Source: Priapulus caudatus (lineage: Eukaryota; Priapulida; Priapulimorpha; Priapulimorphida; Priapulidae). Taken from it: 61,968 bases of DNA. How positions within the stretch are numbered: position 1 is the first letter of the stretch; every line of letters starts with the position of its first letter. Location: NCBI RefSeq assembly GCF_000485595.1, contig NW_014577527.1, positions 167,227-229,194 of the forward strand, read 5' to 3'. Shown piece after piece: positions 12,424 through 22,600 of this stretch. The position numbers were made by a program, and so were the translations under genes. The notes below the pieces were generated by a model. It was not told the origin of the DNA. It did no database searches and saw only the letters and a program-made list of their open reading frames with translations.

Positions 12424-12715
12424 CGGCCCCCAAAGTTCCGTCGTAGACAATAGAACACTAATCCCATAAGAAAGTTTAGTTTAAAACATGCGTCCATGCG
12501 TGAAAACTGTGGGAAACCGTGTCGTATTCAAATAACTTTTTTGAAGAACACATACGATTTTCAGGTAAATTGGTGGTGTCATATGATTAAGGGAGAATCA
12601 TAGACGAAAACAAGGTAAAGTTTGAATATATTTATTCACATATTGGTAGAGTATTTACAAGTTGAAAACTATGAAAACGCTGTTAAAACCGTGTCATACT
12701 CTTCTCTATTATGCA
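12424..12715 (-). repeat. Right terminal inverted repeat of the 9.1-kb transposon
   Basis: Inverted partner of 3606-3900; see that entry for shared landmarks. Confidence 0.9.
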
Positions 12716-12923
12716 CTCTTGATATTATATAAAGTATATATATATTAGTCAGAAATAGCTCAATGAGCTAGGTCAAACAGAGGTCAGGGGGACATAGACC
12801 TTATCTGCGTAAGTATAGGAGTGTTTCACGTGACGTCATAGATTAGGTCACGTGTATTTGTTATGTTTCATGGTTGGCAGAAGCGAAGCGTGCTGCTTGA
12901 CATTTACAGCTGAATGACCACAT

Positions 12924-13263
12924 CAGGGCTGCCAACATTGGGTGATAGGTGAGAGTGAGATGCAAGGGAGCGAAGCGACCGAGGGGGGAGGGGGTTTTCC
13001 CCCTCCTACGGTAGAGAGATTTTACATTTTATAACTTCAATTTGTGCAATTTGGTGCATACTAAAGTGACTGTTTTCAGATATTGTAAGATTTTTTTTGC
13101 TGTGCGTGAGATATTTCAGCGTTTTATTCATGAAGAGATTCATGCGTGAGATATCTCAGCATTTTTTTGCTGTGCGTGAGATATTGTAAGATCAGCGTGA
13201 GAGCGTGAGATTTGGTCAAAATGCGTGAGTCTCATGGTCAATGCGTGAGAGTTGGCAGCCCTG
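12924..13263. mobile_element. Non-autonomous TIR element, CAGGGCTGCCAAC ends
   Basis: Starts CAGGGCTGCCAAC and ends GTTGGCAGCCCTG. The interior is rich in GCGTGAGA units. The CAGGG start fits hAT-type elements, but no 8-bp duplication is visible in the flanks. The right flank is a 3' fragment of the CGGACGG repeat. Confidence 0.65.
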
Positions 13264-13385
13264 CGAATATCGTGACCGTACGTCGAGCGGTTAAGATTTG
13301 TGTCCAACTGTTGACGGACGGACGGACGGACGATCATGCGATTCTACAAGCTGCACCTGACTACGTCAGATGAGCTAAAAACAAC
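13264..13385 (+). repeat. CGGACGG-tail repeat, 3' fragment
   Basis: ATCGTGACCGTACGTCGAGC, a GGACGGACGGACGG run, then CTGACTACGTCAG and TGAGCTAAAA, as in the other copies. Only the last ~120 bases are present. Confidence 0.75.
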
Positions 13386-13584
13386 GAATATAGCAGAGAA
13401 ACAAAGAAAAATATATATTAGAAAAACAAAGAATACAGTGAAGTAACTTATAGAGAAACTAAAAATACAGAATTATTTTAAAAGGATGTTTAATCTGTTG
13501 TGTGTTTTAACGAGTGAGACCGCACAACCGCTTCTTAATTTTTAAAGCACAGTTACTAACTAATTGTAAAGTCAGGCGACAGAG

Positions 13585-13725
13585 CAGCGCATGTGTGTGT
13601 GCATGTGTGCGTGCTTGTGTCTGTGTGTGTATGTGCGTGCGTGCGTCTCTGTGTGTGTGCGTGCGTGCGTGCGTGTGTGTCTGTGTGTGTGCGTGTGCGT
13701 GCATGCGTGCGTGCATGTTTATAAG
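13585..13725. repeat. GT/GCGT microsatellite upstream of GRL unit A
   Basis: Alternating GTGT and GCGTGC units. The same kind of array precedes units C (18355-19005) and D (26735-27185), so it is part of the tandem unit. Open frames on both strands here are Cys/Val/Arg or His/Thr repeats and are not genes. Confidence 0.95.
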
Positions 13726-14134
13726 CATCACGCGATAAAGCGACACTAAAACACATGTTGACAAACGCCATCATATTTGCGATGCCATGTTGGTACAGTT
13801 GCTATACAAATGCATTCTAATGTTTGTGTTACAAAGGCAAGCAAATGGAGCAAATGGAGGTGGCGCTAATGGCGATAATGGCTTTTTGTAAATACTATAA
13901 TATTATCGCAAGAGAATTATCAAACAGGCAGCAATTTGCCAAAGTACAACTATTTCGCGCGTGTCAACTGCCTTTTGTGTCCGTGCGTCGGGTAAACATG
14001 AAAGGTAGCGATGGCTTATCTGCGCATGCGTACGGGATCACGCGTTGACCATTTCTGAGTTACCGTCCGTCCTCTATCTCACTAGCTCCCCATCGTATGA
14101 GAATTCGTGTTAACATTGTACACGTTGTAGCATC
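13726..14134 (+). promoter_or_regulatory. Shared 5' flank of GRL unit A
   Basis: Aligns with 19016-19426 (C) and 27186-27648 (D). Conserved blocks include GGCGATAATGGCTTTTTGTA, CGCAAGAGAATTATCAAACA and CTATTTCGCGCGTGTCAACT. It probably holds the promoter and 5' untranslated region (inference); no clear TATA box is seen. Here 13811-13858 is inverted relative to C and D. Confidence 0.5.
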
Positions 14135-15090
14135 ATGCGACGTAGTATGAGAGTATGGGAAAGTTGTACTGGGGATGAGCAGCAGCAGCAGCAGCAGCAA
14201 CAGCAACAGCAGCAGCAGCCGCAACAGCAACAACAACACCATCAGCACCAACAACAACAACAACAACAACAACTACATCATCATCATCAACAACAACAAC
14301 ATCAACAACAACGACAACAACAACACCAGCAGCCGCAGCGGCAACAACAACAACAACACCACCAGCAGCAACAACAACAACAACATCATCAGCAACAACA
14401 CCACCACCACCACCACCAGCAGCAACAACAACAACGTTATTAGCAACAACACTACCAGCAGCAGCAGCAGCAGCAACAACAACATCATCAGCAGGAGGAG
14501 GTTGATCGGGTGATGAGAGATGTGGAGGCAGGGACCGCAGAAGAAGACAACCTGTACAACGCACTGAGACCTCTGCTCAGATGCATGAAGCTGTTCGGGA
14601 TGTGGCCCGTGAGAGAGACGCCGCCGGGAGACGCCCGCTCACCGCAGGGATGCTGCGCTGTCATCTACTCTGCCGCCATCTTGCTGGGATTGCTTGGAAT
14701 TCTCGCCCATGTCATTGTAACACAGTATCAGCTCTACGCCTATCAAGATCTCGCCAGCTCGCTGTGGTTAGCCTGGGTACTGACTGTGACAGGAAACAGT
14801 TTTGCCTGCATTCTCTTCTTTCTCGCGAGAAGGAACCAACTCTCGACCTTCCACCACGACTGGCGGGAAGCATTCCGAAACCCGATGTCGCACCGGACGT
14901 CGGGCGAGCGTCGCCAAAACGCGAGCGCCTATGCTCGCGTGCGACGCTCTGCCATCTTTCACGTCGTCAAGGCAACGGGATGCACGCTGCTGGCTGTAGG
15001 AACAGACGTGGGTTTATACGCGTACATTCAAAAGGTGCAGTTTGTGTATCTGTTCTCTGTCTTCTTCGTCCTGCTGAACATAAACATCTT
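14135..15090 (+). pseudogene. GRL unit A: gustatory-receptor-like exon 1, broken and truncated
   Basis: Close paralogue of GRL C exon 1: the same MRRSMRVWESCTGDE start, a Gln/His tract (14180-14494), then the conserved EDNLYNALRPLLRCMKLFG segment and the first predicted membrane spans. A CAG in the tract is changed to TAG (14441-14443) where C reads CAG, which stops translation at residue 102. An in-frame ATG at 14510 could restart just before the conserved domain. The copy ends at the 10-N gap, and what follows the gap (15101 on) is the 5' flank of unit B, not the rest of A. It could be a real partial duplicate, or sequence collapsed by assembly. Confidence 0.8.
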
Positions 15091-15100
15091 NNNNNNNNNN
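15091..15100. other. Assembly gap (10 N)
   Basis: Ten N between GRL A exon 1 and the upstream flank of GRL B. Confidence 1.
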
Positions 15101-15248
15101 TTGTGGTTATCCAAATATTATAGAATTCTAGACAACGCTTGAGACAAGGTTCAGATATTCGAGTATTCAAATTTATTTTGTATATATATATATATTGACA
15201 GTCCTTTACACAAGGCGTCGCCGTTACAGACGCTGTCACTACATCGTC

Positions 15249-18035
15249 ATGCGTCGTGTAGCGTGGACAGTCTATCCTAGCAACGCACGACAGCAGCAGC
15301 AGCAGCAGGTGAGGGATGCGGACGCTGAGGCTTCGGAAGACAACCTGTACGACGCGCTGCGACCTCTGCTCAGATGCATGAAGCTGTTCGGGATGTGGCC
15401 CGTGCGAGAGACGCCGCCGGAAGACGCCCGCGCGCCGCAGGGATGCTGCGCTGCCGTCTACTCCGCCGCCATGCTGCTAGGGATGCTTTTACTTCTCGCA
15501 AATATCGTCTATTTCTTCATGCCGAATTTCCACATCCTCTCTCTGCTGTTAACCGCCACATGGCTTATGATCATTGGACTGCAGTGCATCCTAAACATAA
15601 TCTTCTTCCTGGCGAAAAGGTCCGATCTGTCTACCTATCACCATGGCTGGAGCGAGATCTTCAAACCGAAAAACAACATGGCCGACCGGAAATCGGCCGA
15701 CGCGAACGCCTACGGCACAGCGCGTCGCTCGGCTTTCGTCTCCGTTGTCATGACAGCGACGCTGACGGCAATATCAATAGCGATATCGATAGCGTTTATG
15801 GCGATGGAGGACACCCAAGAAGAAGAAGGCACGGGGATGCCATTACACGTGGTGCTGTTTCGAGTTTTCGGTATGTTCGTCATGGTGACGTACATCAATA
15901 TGTTCGTGCTCCCGGCCGAGCTAGTCAGGGTCCTGTCTCACGTACTGGCAAGCGAGTTCTCTAAGCTCACAGCGACTCTCGAAGACGTCGTGAGAGAGGC
16001 AAACGAGAACGGTTCAGAGTGTGAAACGCAGTGCCCTCGCGCGGACACATGCAGACGTGTGCGGCGGCGCCACCAGTACCTCTGCACGCTCATGGCGCGC
16101 ACGGACGCCATGTTTGGTTCTCTGCTTCTGACGACGTATGCGTCGTCGGTGGTGGTGCTGTGTATTCTGCTGTATAACTGTATCTCTTTCGTGCAAGTGT
16201 TTGGCTTAACAACGAAAGCTGCTGTCATGGTGATCTCACAAGCCGTTTGGTTCATCGTTGTAGCAATAAGCGGTGTTCAGCTGTCCCTGGCAGCAGCCAG
16301 GATTGGAGAGGCGGTAAGTGTGAGGGACGTGGAGGGGAGAGGGGTCATGGACTAAGATTATCAAGATACGACACATAAGATACAATCAGTACTTAAAATA
16401 TGTTACCGGATATATATGCACCTACCGACATTATACCCTACGTCCGGCAACACAAAAACCAGCGATGTGTCGTATCTTGACATTCTTAGTCTATGGTGTC
16501 GTCTTAATCTCTTTGCCTTAGTCTACCATAGGATTCATGGTTGAAGCTCACACTGTCACTCTCTATCGCATCAATGAAATAAGCTGTGATCGACGGTGTA
16601 CGCATGGGGTGACAAACCTCACGCCAGCGCCATCTCACGGGCGCGTTACTTAGTAGTGCTTTAATTTGAGAGACACATACACACACACGCGCGCGCACAC
16701 GCACGCACACACACCGCCGACACAAACGCGCAACGCACAAGGACGCACCAGCACACACGGGGTGGACTTCCAGTACGCCACACATACCCCCCACACACCC
16801 GGCACTGCACACGCACGCACACATACACCCCCCGCCCCACACACCCACCAAACACCACGCCACAGAGGCCCGCCCCCCGTGGTGAGCGCCCGCCCTTTCA
16901 CCTCGCGCACGCACGTACCACACACACTTACCTGTATTTCTTGTTAACTTTCAGGCACACGGCGCACTGCCTGGGCAGTTAATTGACGCTGGCACTACTC
17001 GACGCAGCCACCTGCTGAGAAAACCGAGTAAGCTTTCCATTATCACATTTCCCTAATATCGGGCAAAATGATGCAATCTATATAGCATGGATCGTATTAT
17101 AATAAAGCGTCGATCATCTGACGTAGAAAAAGCCGCCTGAGATTAGGCGTCAGCAACGTTTGTCGGCTATTTTAGACACGTTGGTCGTCTGCGTTTTTAA
17201 TGCCATCGCATCTTAATATCCACATATTTAACGGCAATATTATCACATGTTATTAGTCACATATTTAAAGCAATACGGACATCCCCAAGTCTACAGCAAC
17301 CCGCGTGGCCATGCGTTCGGTGCTAATTTTTATTCAACTGTTCGTCTTGTGTTTGATGTCATGAGTTTGGGCAATATTTTCAGTGCACAAGTTTTGCGAC
17401 TAAGTTATGCGGGACCCAGTATCGCTCTCGACCGCGGGACTTAACTTCTTCATCATTGAATCGAGGCTTTTCTCGCTCACGGTAGGTGCTGCGCATGAAG
17501 AACAGTACATCATTGCGATCTATCGGCAGCGTCTAGAGACGTGAAAATTCTGCTCGTGACTCTGATTTGTTGTCGAGCATTATGAATGTCATAGATGAAG
17601 TCGTTGCTGTACCGTCGACACGGCGTTTATGCAACAATGACGTCTATGCGCTGGGGCACGTTTCTCAAAGCACAAATGACGTAATCGGCTGTCGGAAGTG
17701 GCCTGTCGTGATGACGTCATCAGTCGAAGTGGCGTTTGTCATGCGACCTCCTGACCTAGGTGCAAGCGGTAATGTTTGATTAGTGTTTCGTGATATACTA
17801 TTTTCTGAGCTGGCTGCTGCTGCTGATGATGATGATGTATCGATGGATGATGATGATGATGATGCTAATAATGATTGCCGCTGTTAAACTGTACGTAAAT
17901 CTTTCGTTGCAGATCTTGGAGTCCTTCAATTAAAACGTATTTTACCTGGCTTGCGTATCAATTTTCTACATCCACCCGGCATGACAGGGCGTCAGTTAAA
18001 CGAATATCGAACAAATCACTAAATACCTAAGAATC
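15249..18035 (+). CDS. GRL unit B: seven-TM gustatory-receptor-like protein, clean exon 1, corrupted 3' exons
   Basis: Predicted seven-membrane-span chemoreceptor-like channel protein of the plasma membrane. Exon 1 is 15249-16313 (355 codons, phase-0 donor). The start at MRRVAWTV is chosen because C and E also begin with MRR in the same context. Order: six Gln at 15-20, conserved DNLYDALRPLLRCMKLFGMW, predicted spans at about 67-90, 95-122, 160-185, 197-224, 289-311 and 323-350, with VRRRHQYLCTL before span 5. Exon 2 (16955-17028, 74 nt), exon 3 (17384-17481, 98 nt) and exon 4 (from 17913) match C exons of 69, 90 and 96 nt but contain extra bases that break the frame. Because exon 1 is intact and the rest shows insertion-type differences, I suspect sequence error rather than a dead gene. 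Confidence 0.8.
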
Positions 18036-18354
18036 ACTAAAGAAGCCTAAATAAAGGAATAGGCATCGAGGTTAAAAACAAAGAGATAGCCGCGTGAAAG
18101 AAACTAAGGAAGGGAGAATACGTAGAAAAACAACGTACATTATAGCAGAGAAACAAAGAAAAATATATTAGAAAAACAAAGACTAACAGTGAAGTAGCTA
18201 TAGAGAAACTAAAAGATACAGAATTATTTAAAGGATGTTCAATGTGTTGTGTGTTTTAACGAGTGTACCGCAGCAACCAGGCTTCTTAATTTTTACTATG
18301 TTTTTAACGCACAGTTACTGAACTAATTGTACGAAGTCAGACGACAGAGAAGCC

Positions 18355-18811
18355 ATTGCGTGCGTGCATGTGTGCGTGCTTGTGGTCTAGTGGCGTGGCG
18401 TGCGCTGCGCGAGGTGTCTTGTGTCGTGTATGTGCGTGCGTGGCGTGCCGTCTCTGTGTGTGTGCATTGTGCGTGTGTGTGGCGTGCATGTGTTGCCGTG
18501 CGTGCGTGCGTCTGTGTGTGTGTGGTGTATGTGCATGCGGTGCGTGGCGTCTGTGTGTGTGTGCATTTGTGCGTGTGTGTGTGGCAGTGCATGGTGTGGA
18601 CGTGCGTACGTGCGTTCTGTGTGTGTATGTGCATGCGTGCGTGCGTCAGTGTGTGCGTGGGCGTGCGTGAGTCTGTGTGTGTTTGTGGCTGCGTGCGTGC
18701 GTAGCGTCTGTGTGCTATGTGTTTGCGGCTTGTGTCTGTGTGTATGTGCATGCGTACGTGCGTGCGTGCGTCTTTGTGTCTGTGTGTGTATGTGCATGCG
18801 TGCGTGCGGGC

Positions 18812-18851
<40 letters not shown>

Positions 18852-19015
18852 TGTGTGTGCGTGCGTACGTGGGCATGCGTGCGTGCCGTGCGTCTGTGTG
18901 TGTGGTGTGTGTGCGTCTATGTGTATGTGTGTGCGTGCGTGCGTCTGGTGTGTATGTGTGTGTGTGCCGTGCGTGCGTGGACATGCGTGGCGTGGGGCGT
19001 TGCATGCATGTTTAT
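18355..19015. repeat. GT/GCGT microsatellite upstream of GRL C
   Basis: About 650 bases of GTGTGTGC and GTGCGTGC units. From 18844 on it is identical to 27021 on, including irregular bases. The repeat frames on both strands are not genes. Confidence 0.95.
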
Positions 19016-19426
19016 AACTATCACGCTCGATAGTAAGCGCACACTATAAACACATGTTGATCAAATCGCCATCATATTTGCGATGCCATTGGTACAGTTG
19101 CTATACAATCCCATTTGCTCCATTTGCTCCATTTGCTTGCCTTTGTAACACAAACATTAGAATGCAGGTGGCGCTAATGGCGATAATGGCTTTTTGTAAA
19201 TACCATGATATTATCGCAAGAGAATCATCAAACAGGCAGCAATTTGCCAAAGTACAACTATTTCGCGCGTGTCAACTGCCTTTTGTGTCCGTGCATCGGG
19301 TAAACATGAAAAGTAGCGATGGCTTATCTGCGCATGCGTACCATTTCTGAGTTACCGTCCGTCCTCTATCTCACTAGCTCCCCATCGTATGAGAATTCGT
19401 GTTAACATTGTACACGTTGTAGCATC
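19016..19426 (+). promoter_or_regulatory. Shared 5' flank of GRL C
   Basis: Homologous to 13726-14134 and 27186-27648, reaching up to the conserved ATCATGCGACG start context. Likely promoter and leader (inference). Contains 19119-19166 in the orientation opposite to unit A. Confidence 0.5.
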
Positions 19427-19477
19427 ATGCGACGTAGTATGAGAGTATGGGAAAGTTGTACTGGGGATGAGCAGCAG

Positions 19478-19515
<38 letters not shown>

Positions 19516-19548
19516 GCAGCAGCCGCAACAGCAACAACAACACCATCA

Positions 19549-19579
<31 letters not shown>

Positions 19580-19597
19580 CAACAGCACCAGCAGCAG

Positions 19598-19632
<35 letters not shown>

Positions 19633-22600
19633 GCAACAACAACACCAGCAGCCGCAGCGGCAACAACAACAACAACACCACCAGCAGCAACAACAACAAC
19701 AACATCATCAGCAACAACATCATCAGCAACAACACCACCACCACCAGCAGCAGCAACAACAACAACATTATCAGCAACAACACCACCACCAGCAGCAGCA
19801 GCAACAACAACAACATCATCAGCAGGAGGAGGATGATCTGGTGATGAGAGATGTGGAGGCAGGGACCGCGGAAGAAGACAACCTGTACAACGCACTGAGA
19901 CCTCTGCTCAGATGCATGAAGCTGTTCGGGATGTGGCCCGTGAGAGAGACGCCGCCGGGAGACGCCCGCTCACCGCAGGGATGCTGCGCTGTCATCTACT
20001 CTGCCGCCATCTTGCTGGGATTGCTTGGAATTCTCGCCCATGTCATTGTAACACAGTATCAGCTCTACGCCTATCAAGATCTCGCCAGCTCGCTGTGGTT
20101 AGCCTGGGTGCTGACTGTGACAGGAAACAGTTTTGCCTGCATTCTCTTCTTCCTCGCGAGAAGGAACCAACTCTCGACCTTCCACCACGACTGGCGGGAA
20201 GCATTCCGAAACCCGATGTCGCACCGGAAGTCGGGCGAGCATCGCCAAAACGCGAGCGCCTATGCTCGCGTGCGACGCTCCGCCATCTTTCACGTCGTCA
20301 AGGCAACGGGATGCACGCTGCTGGCGGTGGGAATAGACGTGGGTTCATACGCGTCCATTCAAAAGGTGCAGTTTGTGTATCTGTCCACTGTCTTCTTCAT
20401 CCTGCTGAACATAAACATCTTTCTTCTACCGATCCAGCTTGTAAGCAGTCTGGGCGAGATGCTAACAATAGAGTTCTCAAAACTAACATCGATTCTCGAG
20501 GAAGCTGTGACAGAAGAACATCAAAAGCCTTCGATAGGCGACGGAATGTTCCATCAGAGCGTGGACACCCGTAGACGAGTGCGGCGGCGCCACCAGTACC
20601 TCTGCACGCTCGTGGCGCGCACGGACGCCATGTTTGGTCCGCTGCTGCTGACGACGTACGCGTCGTCGGTGGTGGTGCTGTGTATTCTGCTGTATAACGC
20701 CACCACTGCCGTGCAGGTGTTTGGCTTTACAGTGTCGTCGGTATCAGTGATGGTGGAGCACATGTACTGGTTCACCATCACTGTAGTTATCGGGTTCAGC
20801 CTTACCATGACGGCAGCAAGACTAGCGGAAGAGGTAGGAGAGTATTGTGTCGTATTCGTATTGTATTTGTAATGATATCTGGTTATATATGCAATTGTAC
20901 CTAATTTTGCAAGTTTACAGTTGTGATATTGGTTCTTTAATATCTGATTATATATGCAATTGTACCTAATTTTGCAAGTTTACAGTTGTGATATTGGTTC
21001 TTTAATATCTGATTATATATGCACTTGTATGTAATTTTGCAAGTTTACAGTCTTGAATATGATTCTTTAATATTCTGATATTATATATGCACTTGTATCT
21101 AATTTTGCAAGTTTACAGTGTAGATATCAATATTAAGATAATTGGTTCTTTCCGGAAACCGGAACCGGCCGGAACTTGCTGGTCTAGAAAACATTTCTTG
21201 GCCGCACATACCTGCCGGAACCGGAACTTTAGGCTGCGGAGATAAACGACAGTTTTGACCAGGTATTGCGCAAACTCACTCGGCCTCTGAATGAAATATC
21301 ATTAGCAGCACATCACTCCAGGCGAAGTTAGAAACAATGTTCAAGAGTTCTAATTAAAGGATGATGTGTTACGTGTTAGATGTACTGAGATTCAGTCTGC
21401 TTTACAGTGGCATTAATTTGCAGTAATTCTGGCATGCTATTTCATCGAGATGCGAATTCGTGTGGCAAGACCTGCCATGTATGCCAGTTATCCCGTCGGG
21501 TTTTAGGTCGTATTATTTTCAAACAAACGGACAGAGTGCATTTCCTGTGGCCTCTAGAGAGCCATTTTGACCTTTGAAAGCAAAATCTCATAAAATCACC
21601 GAAACATCAGCTTAGGGTTCAGGGTTCAGTTATTAGCCAATGTTCAAGATGGCAAGCGTTTTTTGGGGCGGACGGAATAGTGTGAAGTCTGTTACACTAT
21701 ATTGTCAGCAAGTTGACTCTATTGACTCTTCAACTACAATAAGTGAACTGATCTTTTGATCCTTGATGACGCTTGTAGCAAATGAAATTAGGAAAAGTTA
21801 CCGGCTCCGGCGACTGTTTCCTAAGGGTCGGCCGGTAACTGGGGATTGAAATTGTTGTTAGTGAAATTGTTGTAAATATATGTAAAATATTTGGCGTGAA
21901 TTGAAAGAAATAGTTAAATGGATTAAATAGATAGAAAGAAATACAGAAAAGCGGTGAAAGAATAAAAAATTGATGGGGATTCTAATCCAAGGACCTTGGG
22001 AGGCCGTAATCCTGTTGCTGTAGCCGTTGGCGCTATCTATGCTTATAGGTTTCACAGACTTGGATGTGCCATGTAATATGACAACACGTGACCAGTCATT
22101 GAGGGCAGTTCAGAACCCTCTCTTGGACGGGTCTCAATCAGACACTTACTCTTCGCAACATGTCAGTGGAGCACATTCATGTCCTTTCAATAACAGTGAT
22201 AAAAATGTAGAGGTCAGCGCTCATGATAACAAAAAGTTTGTCACTCTGTCTCGTTACCTCATGTCCCTCATAAAACATTGTCTGTGATTATTCTGACCTT
22301 TTGCCCACTGCCCTTTCACCCGTACCTCCAATTTGACTTGATGGTTTCCTGCCCATGACACTATACACGAATATGAAGAGCATAGGTCAAGATTGGTGCC
22401 GCCAATTCCATATTTCCTCATATACCTTAATTAGGGGAAATATTGTTCCCCCTCGCGTTTACACCATCCTTGACCTTTGACGCCTTAACCCGCCCAAATT
22501 GTCATCCCGAGTTCCTTTTCACGACTCCCGCCTCTGACGTCCTAATTATTATCGTGACCCGTACGTCGAGCGTAAGATTTGTGCCAAACTGTGTGACGCA

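Larger units (their letters stand above)
3606..12715. mobile_element. ~9.1-kb two-gene DNA transposon with ~300-bp TIRs
   Basis: Positions 3606-3900 and 12424-12715 are long inverted copies of each other. Both contain ATAATAGAGAAGAGTATG at the outer end and, inside, ACACGGTTTCCCACAGTTTT and GAACTTTGGGGGCCG. Between them lie a five-exon P/THAP9-like transposase gene on + (4414-8844) and a second multi-exon gene on - (12262-6361). A smaller TIR element (9022-9725) and a short palindromic MITE (8038-8318) are nested in it. The exact outer ends are uncertain by about 10 bases and I found no convincing target-site duplication. The coding frames are mostly open, so the insertion is fairly young, although the + gene lacks a visible start and the - gene has at least two frame breaks. 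Confidence 0.85.

Noticed and set aside
14060-14564. Long open frames of polyLeu, polyVal/Ala and polySer/Asn over the CAG arrays (also 19352-19895 and 27468-27980)
   Set aside because: They are alternative frames and the antisense of the polyQ-coding repeat; only the Gln/His frame joins the conserved receptor domain.
18323-19049. Frames rich in Cys/Val/Arg or His/Thr in the GT/CA arrays (also 13507-13774, 16504-16947, 25158-25492, 26670-27226, 48428-48904, 60226-60559)
   Set aside because: Microsatellites without stop codons by composition; all frames open on both strands and no homology.
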